64,000 bases of DNA from Odiellus spinosus (lineage: Eukaryota; Arthropoda; Arachnida; Opiliones; Phalangiidae), in assembly GCA_963920705.1 (NCBI GenBank), contig OY987237.1, forward strand, positions 15,778,601 to 15,842,600, in the 5' to 3' direction. Positions 11,101 through 24,822 of the stretch are shown here, in pieces. The position numbers were made by a program, and so were the translations under genes. The notes under the pieces are model-generated. The model was not told where the DNA came from and did not search any database. It was given only the letters and a program-made list of their open reading frames with translations. The stretch's first letter is position 1; the number at the start of each line of letters is the position of its first letter.

Positions 11101-14100
11101 TTAAAAATCTAAATGACTCGGGTTACGGGATAAATGAAGCGCGCGCTTGAAATTATCATATTGCGTTCTATAAATTAAAGAAAGATATAAATGAATTAAC
11201 TGGTTTAATATCAAATCTAAAAGCATTTTTTTCTTAAGATTTGCCGTTGAATAACGTGTTTACACGAATTTCTCTACGCTAGTTTGGTGGATAGGCTACA
11301 GAGTAATGTTGGTCACCCTTTATTAGAGGTCAGCGTTTGGACAAGACAACCCTTACCAAAAAAAAATTAGTCTTATGAGGTCTTATTATGTCAAGAAATC
11401 TTCGGGAAGCCTTAAAGACTTCCTCAAGACTTTTGTAGTGATCTTGAGGTCCTCTTCGGATCAGACTAACTTTTTTCAGTAAGGGAATCCGTAAATATTT
11501 GGTTAATCAGTTATTTATGAATAATAATAAATTAAATATTCGCGATAACCACCGCACTTATCATAAACTCCCCGTGAATAATTTCAAATTACGTACAAAG
11601 ATAAACAAACGGATATTTTCTTGTCCAAACCGCCGCCTCTCACCCCTATTAATTTGAACTCACGTTCGCGTAATAAAAAGTCTAATAAAAAGTTTATTGA
11701 TTGGCCGAGACTATATTTTATCGATCTATTATTAAAATATGTATTTGCAATCAGTTCTGAAAACATTACAACGTCATTCCATCGTTCAGTATTCATTTAT
11801 GTTATTATCAGTACCACCAGGGTTTTAAAAGCCAAGCTACCACTACGAATACATTGATAAACTGTCACTTTTTTGATAAAATGACTCATTTTATAAAACG
11901 ACGCTATGTAATAATAATAGAAAAACGTTTGATCGAAATATTAAAACTTAAAGCAACTGGCGTCTCTAGAGTTTCTCCTAAATTCCTGCTTTTCTGCTAC
12001 ACAATTAATTTACCTTACCAAAGGCAGGAGGGAGGGATTTATAAGTGTATGTGGGTCCCATTGGCTCCTGCCTTTGGTAAGGCATATTTGGCGTGCATCA
12101 GGGAAGAGACTTTCACAGGGGCTCCTCCAGAGCCGCCAGTTGCTTTAAAGGGAAACTTGGAGCTAAAAATGGAACGGCTAATAATTTTATTTTAGGAATC
12201 ACTGGATGCCAAAAAAAGTACGAGATATTTTTCACAATTCTTATTAGTGTTTAATTTCTATACTTTGGTATAGATTGAATAAAATTAAATATAAATTTGG
12301 GCGGATCATATTATCATTAGTCCTTATACGTGGGAGTTCAAGTGATCTACTTGAACCAAGCTAGGCCTATTTTCCGGTTAAGTTTTAAACTTATTTCTAA
12401 TTTAATATTTGTTTGTAATTTTTTTTACTGTTAGATTAGGATTATTTAAACGATAAGGAATCTGAATCAGTTTTTAGGTTGCATTATCCCTTTAAAGATA
12501 AAATAGACACGCAACACGATTCTTTGTCAAACTAGGCAACAAGATTATGAATTTAATAACGATAAATTGGAAAATAACTCATGAGGCTGTTTTTACACAT
12601 GAGGGGATTGTAGTTTTACTTCTCATTACATTATCGAAATAAATCGGCTTCTTCAATTAGGATAAATTATATATATTGGTTAAATAAGGTCCCAATTGCG
12701 AAATTCCAACATAATTCGACCAAATAGAACGAATGAAAAAACCTGAATTCAAAACTTTTAATTTAGGCCAATTGTAAAGGAATTTTCTAGTTTGGTTCAT
12801 TTTTGACCAAATTAGTAGATTTTTCCTCATTGAGAAAGGCAATATCTTTAGTTATTCTACGCGAGGGGGGCAGACACTCGCGAACTCCGCTGTACAATAG
12901 TTTTGAACTCGGAGTTCGTAAGAGTTCGAACTCAATGCACCGTTAAAGCTGAACTCGTTGAACACGGGTGTACAACAAATTCAAGAGTGTCGGACCCCTC
13001 GATTCTATTGGAGCTAAGTAAATATTTTCATTTTCTAAAGATTAAATTTGCGTGGTTGTCGCGAGACCAATTTCACCAGGTTCATCCAAATTGAGTCACT
13101 TAAAACATTATTTCCATCAAACTATGATAATTATCTTAATCTTGTTTAAGCTCACTTAATCGAGTCAATAAAGCAAACACCCAAAGTCTTAAGAGCCTTT
13201 TATGGTTTTGCCACATACAGTCATTTTCAACTTAAATTGGCAACTTGCGTAAAGACAGACTATAGCCATTTATCTCTTTTATTTGTTGACTTAAAATATA
13301 ATGCGCTAACTCGAAGTCGACTTTATAATAAAACGCCGTATTTTCATGGCGAAGTAGCTAAAAGTTTTTAGTATAAATTACTTTAATAAACTTTCAAAAA
13401 AGTTAATCGCTTATCAAGACTTTTGGGCAGATTTTTATAAAATCACGGTCTTAAAATAATTTTAGTTCAAACCTCTTGAAATTGATGTTGTTTTCTATAT
13501 TTTAAAATAACACCATTTTTAAACTACATTGATTTTTAAGGGTAAATACCAGAATTCGCTGGGAAGCCTATTTATCATCTTAAAGGGAGAATGCAACCTA
13601 ACCAACAAGTGATTTTTTATCGATTCATGATCGTTTAAATAGGCCTAGCCCAGGGCTCCCACCAAAAAAAAAAAAAAAAAAAAAAGGGGGAAATAGGGGA
13701 TTTTTCAGGCTAGAAATAGGGTGAAATAGGAACCAAAATTTTTAAAATAGGGAGCAAATAGGAACCAATTTAAGTAGAAATGAGAACTTTAATTTTCACA
13801 AAAAAAGTTTTTTTTTTTGTAAAAGCATTTTATCACAAATCTGACTTTAATTTCGTCACATTTTTTCGTGATATTATATCATACTGACTTAGTCAGTTTT
13901 TCTCGCTGTTAGTTTTTTGACTTAGCATAAAATTTGGGTTCAAATTACTCACAATATGAGGAAAAATTTGAAACTTTTACGCAAATATTTTCAGTTTAAA
14001 ATAATTATGTGATAATTAATTGGTCAACCAATCATAGTCAGTTCCTTGACACATACCAAAATATTTAATTTCTGGCCATTTGGTCTCATTGACAAATTCC

Positions 14101-16663
14101 ATGCCTTTTCCCTGACCTTGAGGGCTAATTTCCAAATTCCTTAACTTTCCCCTGACCTTTTGGATCAATTTCCAAATTCCCTGACCTTGTGAGCCAATTT
14201 AAAAATTACCTGCCTTTTCCCTGGCCTTGTGGGCTAATTTCCAAATTCCCTGCCTTTTCCCTGACCTTGTGGGCCAATTTCCTAATTCCTTGACCTTTTC
14301 CTGACCTTGTGAGCTAATTTCCAAATTCCCTGCCTTTTCCCTGACCTTGTGGGCCAATTTCCTAATTCCTTGACATTTTCCTGACCTCGTGAGCCAATTT
14401 CCAAATTCCCTGCCTTTTCCCTGACCTTGTGGGCCTATTTCCAAATTCCCTGACTTTTCAAGGTTGTGTACAAAAAACCTACTAACTTAAACAACCTTTT
14501 GGGATATTAATCTCATTCCTGACTGATTCTGGACATATTGGTTTGTCTTCCTAGTTCCCTAAATCATCCTGGGCATTTATTTACGTAATGCCTCAACCTT
14601 TCATGGATATTAAAGGTGCCTGGACTTTTAAGGGTTATTTTCCTAGTTCCCTGAACATTTAGGGCTATTTCTCAAGTTCATGGACTATTCTTTAATTGTT
14701 AAATCCATGTAGTTTAATTTCTACTTTATTGAACGCGACAACGCGGCGTAAAACAATTAAAAACAAAAAAAAAGCATTATTTACCTTGCACCATCCACTA
14801 GTTAGAACGAAGTAGGTATTAACATTTTCCTCGCCAAACTGTTCGGCAATATAGAGCCCGAGAGACCCGTAATTGTCGTATATATTCCTTTTTGTCAAAT
14901 CACTTAGAATCGAATTGGCGCGATTGATATCTTTGAACTGAAATGAATTTAAAAATAAAAAGGTTTGTTTAAATGTTGAATTTAAGTTCGCTAACGAAAT
15001 TGCGTACCTTGGCTTCCGCGTCGGGATTTCCTGGATTTTTATCCGGATGAAATTTTAGAGCTAATTTGCGGTAGCTTCTTTTAATATCATCTTGAGTAGC
15101 GGTTTTTGGAAGTCCCAAAACTAAATACAGCGAATCACCGGTTGTACTACAAAATAAAGACAAAATATAGCGGTTAATTCATAATGTAAAGCGGCAATGA
15201 TGTGTTAATTTATGGGCCTACTTTTTTTTATAAATAAAATACGTAATTACAACTAATTTGATAGAATGAATGCCAATTCATACGCCTATTATTTCAATTT
15301 AATTACAAAAACATGATAAATATGGCAAAATGAATACTAATTTATGGATAAAATGATTTTTAAGCCTTGCGATCTAAATTTATTTCCTTATTATATAATT
15401 TCGAATAAATAAAAATTGTAACATCTGTCAAGGGTATCACTACTACAGATCCAATCCACAAATTGTCAGCTTGGTCTATGAACAACCCTTTTGACATATC
15501 AAAGCCAACTACAAGTGATTTTCTATCGATTCCTTATCGGTGAAAATATGGGCTATTCACTAAAAGAAATTACAAACCCATTAGGATTGAATAAGTTGAG
15601 TTTTAAGAGAATTAATCTGTGATAGCTCACTTTTCAGGCTTCATTCTTCCTACCCCCATTTACATTATTTAAAATAAAGGTTCGTTTAAAACTGATTCAT
15701 CATTCTCTCAGGAATTCAATTAATTAAATGGTACGCTTAAAAAGTATTCTAGTTATATGGCACAACCCACAACATAGGGAAATTACAAGTACCTTTCTAA
15801 AACCTTGAATTATATTTAGAAGGTGGTTATATTGCATTTTCTCATAGAGAACCGTAAAAAGTTTTCTTATCAAGAGCAATTTTCTTTGCCTTTATTTATA
15901 TATACCGTAATTACTTCCGCTAAGCTTACAGCTGTCACTAATGAAGCCTTGGCTACGTATCTTTCTAAGACTCGGAACTCTAATACTTTTGATTTCGGAA
16001 TTAGGTATATTAAGGCGAGAGTAAAATGTTATTTAGTACGGTGAACCTTGTACTATTATTATTTTCTGATTTTTATTAGTCATGGATTAATTATAAGTGC
16101 ACTTATAATTAATCCATGTATTAGCGTTCCCTCCTTTTTCTTTTCCTAGATAGAGGAAAGATCTATTCTTCTCTCCTATTCAATCGTCATCGTAAAAGTC
16201 GCATTTGGGCTAGCCTTTTTTAGCCAGAACATGGATTAATTATACGTATAATTAATCCATGGCCAGAACACCAAAAACATTTATTTCGCTTAGGGTGACA
16301 TATCCGCGGGGAAATTAGGAACTAACACCAAAACATGGTTTTTAATCGATTTCTTCTCGGATTTCAAACCGATTTAAATGAACATTTTTCGCCTATTCCG
16401 CACGAGGATTTTTTACTTCCGCCTTAAACTTATTTATAACACAAAAATCTGTTCAGCAGTGCCTAAGGTTTAAGGCTTTACAACACAATCAAAAATGCAA
16501 TCAACCTAGTAATGTAAAACTAAGTGTCAGCGTGATTTTCAGAACTTCTCTACAGAGTCTACAGCATACATTGTAAAAATAAAAGTCTAAAAGATGAAGG
16601 GCGAAAATCGGTAAGCCTTGTTTCGGATACTTACGATAGTTTTCTTGCCTGGGTAGAAGCCAT
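8117..16663 (-). CDS. Csp: Cysteine string protein (DNAJC5 ortholog), synaptic-vesicle Hsp40 co-chaperone
   Basis: Five coding exons on the minus strand: 16663-16635 (ATG), 15146-15008, 14937-14785, 11077-10946 and 8317-8117 (TGA), joining in frame to 217 residues. The N-terminus [17 protein letters not shown] matches the CSP start, with Ser10 at the position phosphorylated by PKA in the family. A J domain spans about residues 15-80 with HPD at 43-45. The linker reads [20 protein letters not shown], almost invariant in CSP. The string follows: twelve Cys between residues 113 and 136, the palmitoylated membrane anchor. The C-terminus ([18 protein letters not shown]...) resembles the insect tail. 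CSP works with Hsc70 and SGT to keep SNAP-25 folded at nerve terminals. The first introns are long and carry mobile elements; the 14938-15007 intron is only 70 bp. The acceptor of the last exon (8318) has a weak pyrimidine tract and is the least certain junction; extra exons in the 2.6-kb last intron cannot be excluded. Confidence 0.93.
9878..10011. mobile_element. Small hAT-like MITE (CAGGGGC...CTAGCGACGCCCCTG)
   Basis: 134 bp ending in CTAGCGACGCCCCTG, whose complement CAGGGGCGTCGCTAG is a typical hAT tip; the left end is CAGGGGCCCC. It is flanked by CAACAACA and CAACAATT (6 of 8 matching), as expected of an aged 8-bp target duplication. It interrupts a dispersed repeat that is uninterrupted at 13580 and 39926, so the empty site is visible inside this window. 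No coding capacity. Confidence 0.6.
10279..10372. repeat. Fragment of the CCCTGACC-rich TIR family
   Basis: Contains ATTCCCTGACTTTTAAAGG, TTTCCCTGACCATTT and AAATTCCCTAACTTTTCCAG, as in the left end of the elements at 36499 and 41075. Degraded, with no recognisable termini. Confidence 0.5.
11948..12148. repeat. Nested inverted repeat (foldback) in a Csp intron
   Basis: Outer arms TTAAAGCAACTGGCG at 11948-11962 and its complement at 12134-12148. Inner perfect 18-bp arms CCTTACCAAAGGCAGGAG at 12013-12030 and the complement at 12065-12082. The outer arms continue with weaker similarity. It could fold as a hairpin of about 200 bases. No target duplication was found. An open frame across it (11854-12195) is probably chance. 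Confidence 0.6.
13580..13651. repeat. Dispersed AAAGGGAGAATG repeat, best-preserved copy
   Basis: Reads TTAAAGGGAGAATGCAACCT, then AACAAGTGATTTTTTATCGA and TTTAAATAGGCCTAG. Similar copies lie at 9848-9877 plus 10012-10055 (interrupted), 15505-15555 (partial), 36261-36300, 39926-39990, 55008-55072 and 61105-61200 (KEAP1 intron, tandem), and inverted near 12450-12500. The full extent and type of element are unclear. Confidence 0.6.
13900..14475. mobile_element. Degraded copy of the CAGGGTTCGTAC family with internal tandem repeats
   Basis: Shares with the copies at 36499 and 41075 the order: ATATGAGGAAAAATTTGAAAC-like core, TTGGT-AACCAATCATA, TCCTTGACACATACCAAAATATTTA, then tandem units of the form CCCTGACCTTGTGGGCCAATTT (about 38-41 bp each) to 14455. 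The right end (GGTTGTGTAC) is a decayed terminus. Open frames across the array (for example 14199-14444) come from the repeat. Confidence 0.6.
16081..16118. mobile_element. 38-bp perfect palindrome with 7-bp flanking direct repeats
   Basis: CATGGATTAATTATAAGTG followed immediately by its exact complement. Flanks are TATTAGT on the left (16074-16080) and TATTAGC on the right (16119-16125), matching 6 of 7. It shares its 15-base outer arm with the palindrome at 16230. It looks like a transposon reduced to two abutting end sequences. It lies in Csp intron 1. Confidence 0.6.
16230..16261. mobile_element. 32-bp perfect palindrome with perfect 7-bp flanking direct repeats
   Basis: CATGGATTAATTATAC followed by its exact complement, flanked on both sides by GCCAGAA (16223-16229 and 16262-16268). 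The outer arm CATGGATTAATTATA equals that of the 38-bp palindrome 112 bp away. The flanking repeats are unrelated to those of the other copy, which argues for two independent insertions. Confidence 0.68.
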
Positions 16664-17458
16664 TGCGAATGACGGAGGCCGCGGATGGTATTGGTAACGG
16701 TGAAGTTTGATTAGGGTTAAAGGGGTCGGGGGACGCTTATTTTCGTTACTAAACTAAAACTGGGTACCGAATTAAGACTGATTTTTAGTTAAATTAATTA
16801 TTTCCTATCTAAAATGATGAAAATGTCCATCATTGGATCATCATAAACTCGTTAAGAAGTAATCCGAGTACCGGCGAAATTACAGAGCGATATATCCCGA
16901 CATCTTGGATCGTTACACGTCGTCACAGAAATGGAGGGAATTTGGCAAAACTGACGAAAAAGCCTCACTCTGATTGGCCGATTGGCCTGGAGCACGAGAC
17001 CGATTACTCAAAGTTTCCAAGGGGGGGGGGGGGGGGTAAAGATTTGTCTGAAAGCCAAATTATAGTATCTTTCAAGGCTGTATGAATGAAAGTTACGATG
17101 TTTCACTTTTCAAATAACTATTTTAATATTTAAGAGAAATATAATTTAAAGGTTATTAAAGGAAAGTATTCTTCCAAAGAGATATCAAAGAGGCAACCTT
17201 TTTTTGGATAAAATGTTATTTAAAATTTGACACTTGGTTTCTTTCTTAATTACAATATATAAGACATTTTAATTTAAAAGTTAAATTTAGTAATCTTTAA
17301 ATTCTAACAAAGTTAACGAAGATAATAAAAGCTAATAGAAGTTTTTTATTATGTCCAGCCCTTTTTTTTTCACGAATAATTATATCATCATAACCTCCAA
17401 TGAATAGTCGTCTGCTACACCGCCTGAGCTATCATAACAACTTTAATTGAGGAACCAC
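16664..17458. promoter_or_regulatory. Head-to-head Csp / THAP intergenic region
   Basis: 795 bp between the two start codons, on opposite strands, so it must hold the start sites of both genes or their 5' UTRs. It contains a 16-base G run (17021-17036). No TATA box can be assigned with confidence. Confidence 0.5.
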
Positions 17459-18340
17459 ATGGCGAGTAACGACGCGTCAATCAGCTGCTCTTACCCGAAA
17501 TGTTTAAATTCAGAAGGAACTGGCTTTCGAATGTTTAAATTCCCTAAAAACGACTCCAGAAATAGAATATGGTCCGAATTTGTGGGCCAAAATCCAGGAA
17601 ATTTTCACTCCTATCACTCCAAGTACTTATGCGAAGCTCATTTTGAACCTTCTTGCATGATTTTTGATCCTTGGTGCCGCGTTTCCAACCCAACTATAGC
17701 GGTACCCACCAAGCGCGCATCAGAGGAAGCGTATACCATTTTTTTACCGATTAGGGGCAACCCTTTCTCTCCCAGTATACCGGAAACCGTGGAAAGACCT
17801 TTGACTCCCATAGACGAACACAGATGTTCGAACGAATGTATAAAACACGAGGATCCAATAATGGACCATAGTTATTCAATTAACCCCAAAAAAAAATATA
17901 TCAAACAAATGTCAAACTTACAAATAAGCGTTCCTAATGAGGAAGTTCAATCCGAAGAAGAGACTGACTCTGAAAACTTGGATTTAGATTGTAATGATTA
18001 CGACTTAGATGGATTTGCCGAATCAGACTCGGATGAATCGGATTATTTTGATTACTCCAAGCTACCTCCCATATCAGACGCTCTTCTACAAAGAATTGAC
18101 ATGTTGGAAGAAAAAAATGAATTACTTAAACTGAATAATGCCCGTTTGATAAAAAAAGTTCGTAAGCTTGAATTTGAAAATGTAAAACTACGTAAAGATA
18201 AAGAAAAGGTTCATACCCTTTTTTTGGGTCCTTTTAAATCTCCACCGGTGCCAATATCCGAAAATAATCAAGTTGATTTGGTTCCCAAGCCTGGTGACTC
18301 CTTGTTAAGGAAAGCTTTAACTTCGGCTTTAATTTCCTAG
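17459..18340 (+). CDS. THAP-domain protein with HCF-1-binding motif and coiled coil
   Basis: Single uninterrupted frame of 293 residues from the ATG at 17459 (four in-frame codons upstream, from a TTG at 17447, are unlikely to be used). The C2CH zinc module is C10-x4-C15-x42-C58-x2-H61, with the family's FP (28-29), W38 and an AVP box at 81-83; THAP modules bind DNA in a sequence-specific way. DHSY at 136-139 fits the HCF-1-binding motif (D/E)HxY seen in several THAP proteins. An acidic stretch (163-200) follows, then a coiled coil at about 205-252 (LLQRIDMLEEKNELLKL...) for dimerisation. No transposase domain follows, so it looks like a host transcription factor rather than a P-element relative, though a retrocopy origin could explain the lack of introns. 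Confidence 0.87.
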   Translation: MASNDASISCSYPKCLNSEGTGFRMFKFPKNDSRNRIWSEFVGQNPGNFHSYHSKYLCEAHFEPSCMIFDPWCRVSNPTIAVPTKRASEEAYTIFLPIRGNPFSPSIPETVERPLTPIDEHRCSNECIKHEDPIMDHSYSINPKKKYIKQMSNLQISVPNEEVQSEEETDSENLDLDCNDYDLDGFAESDSDESDYFDYSKLPPISDALLQRIDMLEEKNELLKLNNARLIKKVRKLEFENVKLRKDKEKVHTLFLGPFKSPPVPISENNQVDLVPKPGDSLLRKALTSALIS

Positions 18341-19841
18341 ATATTTAATACTCTAATATCGTCATTATAATCTTTGTAATATTTATTGAAAAAAAAAAAA
18401 GGAAATTACCTTATAGTAACTCTATAAAATGATGAAATTGTAAATTTAAAATAAAAATTCATATACACAAATTTGCTGATATATTTATTCTTAGAAACAT
18501 TTTCGTGCTGATTGTTCATGTTTAAAGGAAGATTATTAGGTGAAAATTTCATACCCATTTTGATTTTTTATCTGATTCCTTGTAATTAAATATATCCTGC
18601 TGAATTTTTTTCTCATTTTTTAAAAAATTAATTATTTAAAACTTAATTAGGCTTAGCTATGTGTTTGAATTTTTCACTGTTGCCAAAGGACCAATCAGAG
18701 CTAAGAGCCAAGCCTGCCAAGGACAGGAGACTCTATCCTAGGAATATAATACTCTTGCCTCTGGAACAGAAAATTGCGCGATCTGGCTTGGAAATAAGGA
18801 CTAGTCACGGCATTTGACTACTAAAATAAATGTCCTGACTACTAAAATTAACGGAAATCAGGGGGGTAACTAGTCAATTTGACTAGTAAAACATTTACCT
18901 AAATTTTAATGTTCATCAAACCCACACCTTCACCACCCCCACACACATTTCAAAAAAAAAATATATATATATATAATATCATGGAATAATAAGCATAATT
19001 CCATGATAATATGTAATAAAATTAGTCTGCTATATAGTATTTAAAATTGAAATGAGGATATATTGCTGTTTCGATAATTGTCGTAGCGATTTTAGCTGCC
19101 AGCCCAGCATAGAGAATACATTATTCTCTATGTTGAAACTCACCGGACTCTGAAAGAATGACACGCGCACATTTTCAGAAAAGAGTAAAAAAAAAGTTCA
19201 ACAAGTCTTTTGATTCGTCAACTCAATCGATGACGTAATTTATATTTGATAAATTATGCTGAATTAAATGCTCTTTTCAAGTTTTCGTGTAAAAACGATG
19301 TAATAAATCATTTGAAAACTTAAATTGTTTATTTTAGATTTTATTTATTGAAATGAGGCAGTAAACTACACGTTTACTCTTCCTTCTAACAAGAATTTAT
19401 AAACTTAAAATGATACAAAAACCGAAAATTATAGGTTTTGTGGATGTCAGCGGGTTTTGAAGGAGAGAGAAAAACAAGTTTTTAAGAGTTTAGTCAAAGA
19501 ATTTTGAAGTTAAAATTGTTAATAAACAACTCTTTGATTAACAGAATGAACGCGAAAATTTCAATTTAGTTAAATAACTATTAAATATAAAATAAACCCT
19601 AGTTGATGTAACGAATTTATAAAAATTGGAATCTTGGTTTAAGCGGGAAAAAACCAGTTTCTCGGAGGGGCTGTTGAAGAAATTATCTTTATTTCCCCTT
19701 TCAGTCCTTTTTTTTTGGTATTTTTTAAGGCTTATTTTTAAATATAATTATTTTTTTTGACAATTTTGTATATAAACTTCGTAACATCCACACGGCACGC
19801 GCAAAAGGTGCGCGAATCTTTTTCCCCCATTATTTTAACGC
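18341..19841. other. Convergent intergenic region between THAP and VCP
   Basis: Holds the 3' UTRs. A short (TA)n tract lies near 18960-18980, small inverted repeats at 18975-19010 (arms TATCATGGAAT) and at 19107-19131 (arms CATAGAGAATA, loop CAT). A TTTATT at 19688-19693 could be the VCP polyadenylation signal on the minus strand. No gene seen. Confidence 0.45.
18450..18455 (+). terminator. Candidate polyadenylation signal of the THAP gene
   Basis: AATAAA about 110 bases after the stop codon, in a fitting position for a short 3' UTR. Confidence 0.5.
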
Positions 19842-23752
<3,911 letters not shown>

Positions 23753-24296
23753 CTTTTCGTTTCAAAGGTTACTTTAAAAACTATATATACTTCGATTATC
23801 GTTTTTAATATTTCTCAGAGCACAAATGCGAAACAACACTGAATGATATCTCTCCTTTCACGATTCTGAAATGCAGCAGAGCTATCTACCACACGCGAGG
23901 CTTGGGGCGATGATGAGGAAAAAAGCAACCAATGAAAGCGTCACGAATATATTTTGAAAGACGTTTGGTCACGCTTGTGATAGATGGCAAAAAATGAGAG
24001 GAGAATAACGTGAAAGCGACCTCTACTTTTTTTCCCAAATCCGCGAAAATCAAATGGCTAATGATTTTAAAAACATGACCACAAATAAAATTGAGGTTAT
24101 ATTAGGGTAAAATAAAGCAGAAAATGGATTCTTTGAAGGTCTAAAATCTGTTGGGTACTTGGCCAAGAATCTTGTTGGTCAAGAATCAAGCTTTTGAGCT
24201 TATGTGAATTTACCATAGTTTATAAGGTAGATCTCTGAAACCACAAAGGCACACTTTCTATGGGTTTTGCCTTTCTACGGGGGGGGGGGGGGGGGA

Positions 24297-24638
24297 GATT
24301 TCCGTTAACCGACCCCCCACTAAATAACGATGGTTATAGACTATTTAGGACCTGGGGAGCTCAGAAAAATAATAAAAAAAATCTCCAACCACCGGAAGTT
24401 TGAGAAAAACGTATTTGAAAATTTGAAATTCCCTTGGTTGGGTTGGGTTAGGTTAGGTTTATTTTAGGTGGGATTGGGTTAGAATCTATGGGATTTAACA
24501 CGCAAACTTCAAATTTTGAAATGCGTTTTTCTCAAACTTCCGATGGTTGAAGATTTTTTAAGTATTTTTTCCGAACTCCCCAGGTCCTAATTAGTTCAAA
24601 GCCATCGTTATACGGTGGAGGGTGGGTTATCGGAAACC
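24297..24638. repeat. Imperfect foldback element of about 340 bp
   Basis: The left arm (24297-24440) and right arm (24490-24638) are inverted copies sharing for example TTAGGACCTGGGGAG, GGAAGTTTGAGAAAAACG and AAAATTTGAA. The arms are clearly diverged. The spacer holds GGTTGGGTTGGGTTAGG. A 17-base G run (24279-24295) abuts the left end. Confidence 0.65.
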
Positions 24639-24659
24639 TTGCCCCTTTGGTGGGAATTT

Positions 24660-24822
24660 TATATTTTTGAGAAATTTGAAAATATACTTTTATTTTGAAA
24701 TTAATAACCTGATAACTGGAAAAAGTGAAAAAATAGGCAAATATAGGGGAAAACCTTCGTTTTATATAGGAAGGCATTGAAAATATAGGAAAAAATAGGA
24801 AATATAGGAAGTCTGGTCACCA
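24660..24822. repeat. Decayed fragment of the CAGGGTGACCACT (AATATAGGA) family
   Basis: The right end reads AAATATAGGAAAAAATAGG, then AATATAGGAAG and TGGTCACC, as in the right end of the full copies at 29912 and 39205. The left part is unrecognisable. Confidence 0.5.

Larger units (their letters stand above)
11078..14784 (-). other. Long Csp intron (3.7 kb)
   Basis: Separates the J-domain/linker exon from the cysteine-string exon. It contains a foldback (11948-12148), an inverted copy of the dispersed AAAGGGAGAATG-type repeat near 12340-12500, another copy at 13580, a poly-A tract near 13663-13684 next to G-rich DNA, and a degraded CCCTGACC-rich element (about 13900-14475). No extra exon was seen. 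Confidence 0.55.

Noticed and set aside
11854-12195. 113-codon frame across the Csp intron foldback
   Set aside because: It runs through an inverted repeat and shows no protein family; both arms would encode complementary sequence.
14199-14444. Repetitive minus-strand frames at 14199-14444, 36790-37171 and 41311-41610 as repeat proteins
   Set aside because: They are translations of the 40-bp CCCTGACC arrays inside MITEs; several frames are open at once because the unit has few stops.
17459-18340. THAP gene as a P-element transposase relic
   Set aside because: After the THAP module there is an HCF-1-binding motif, acidic stretch and coiled coil, with no transposase catalytic region, and no terminal repeats were noticed flanking it.
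24440-24470. GGTTGGGTTGGGTTAGG tract as an interstitial telomere repeat
   Set aside because: Too short and irregular; not a run of TTAGG units.
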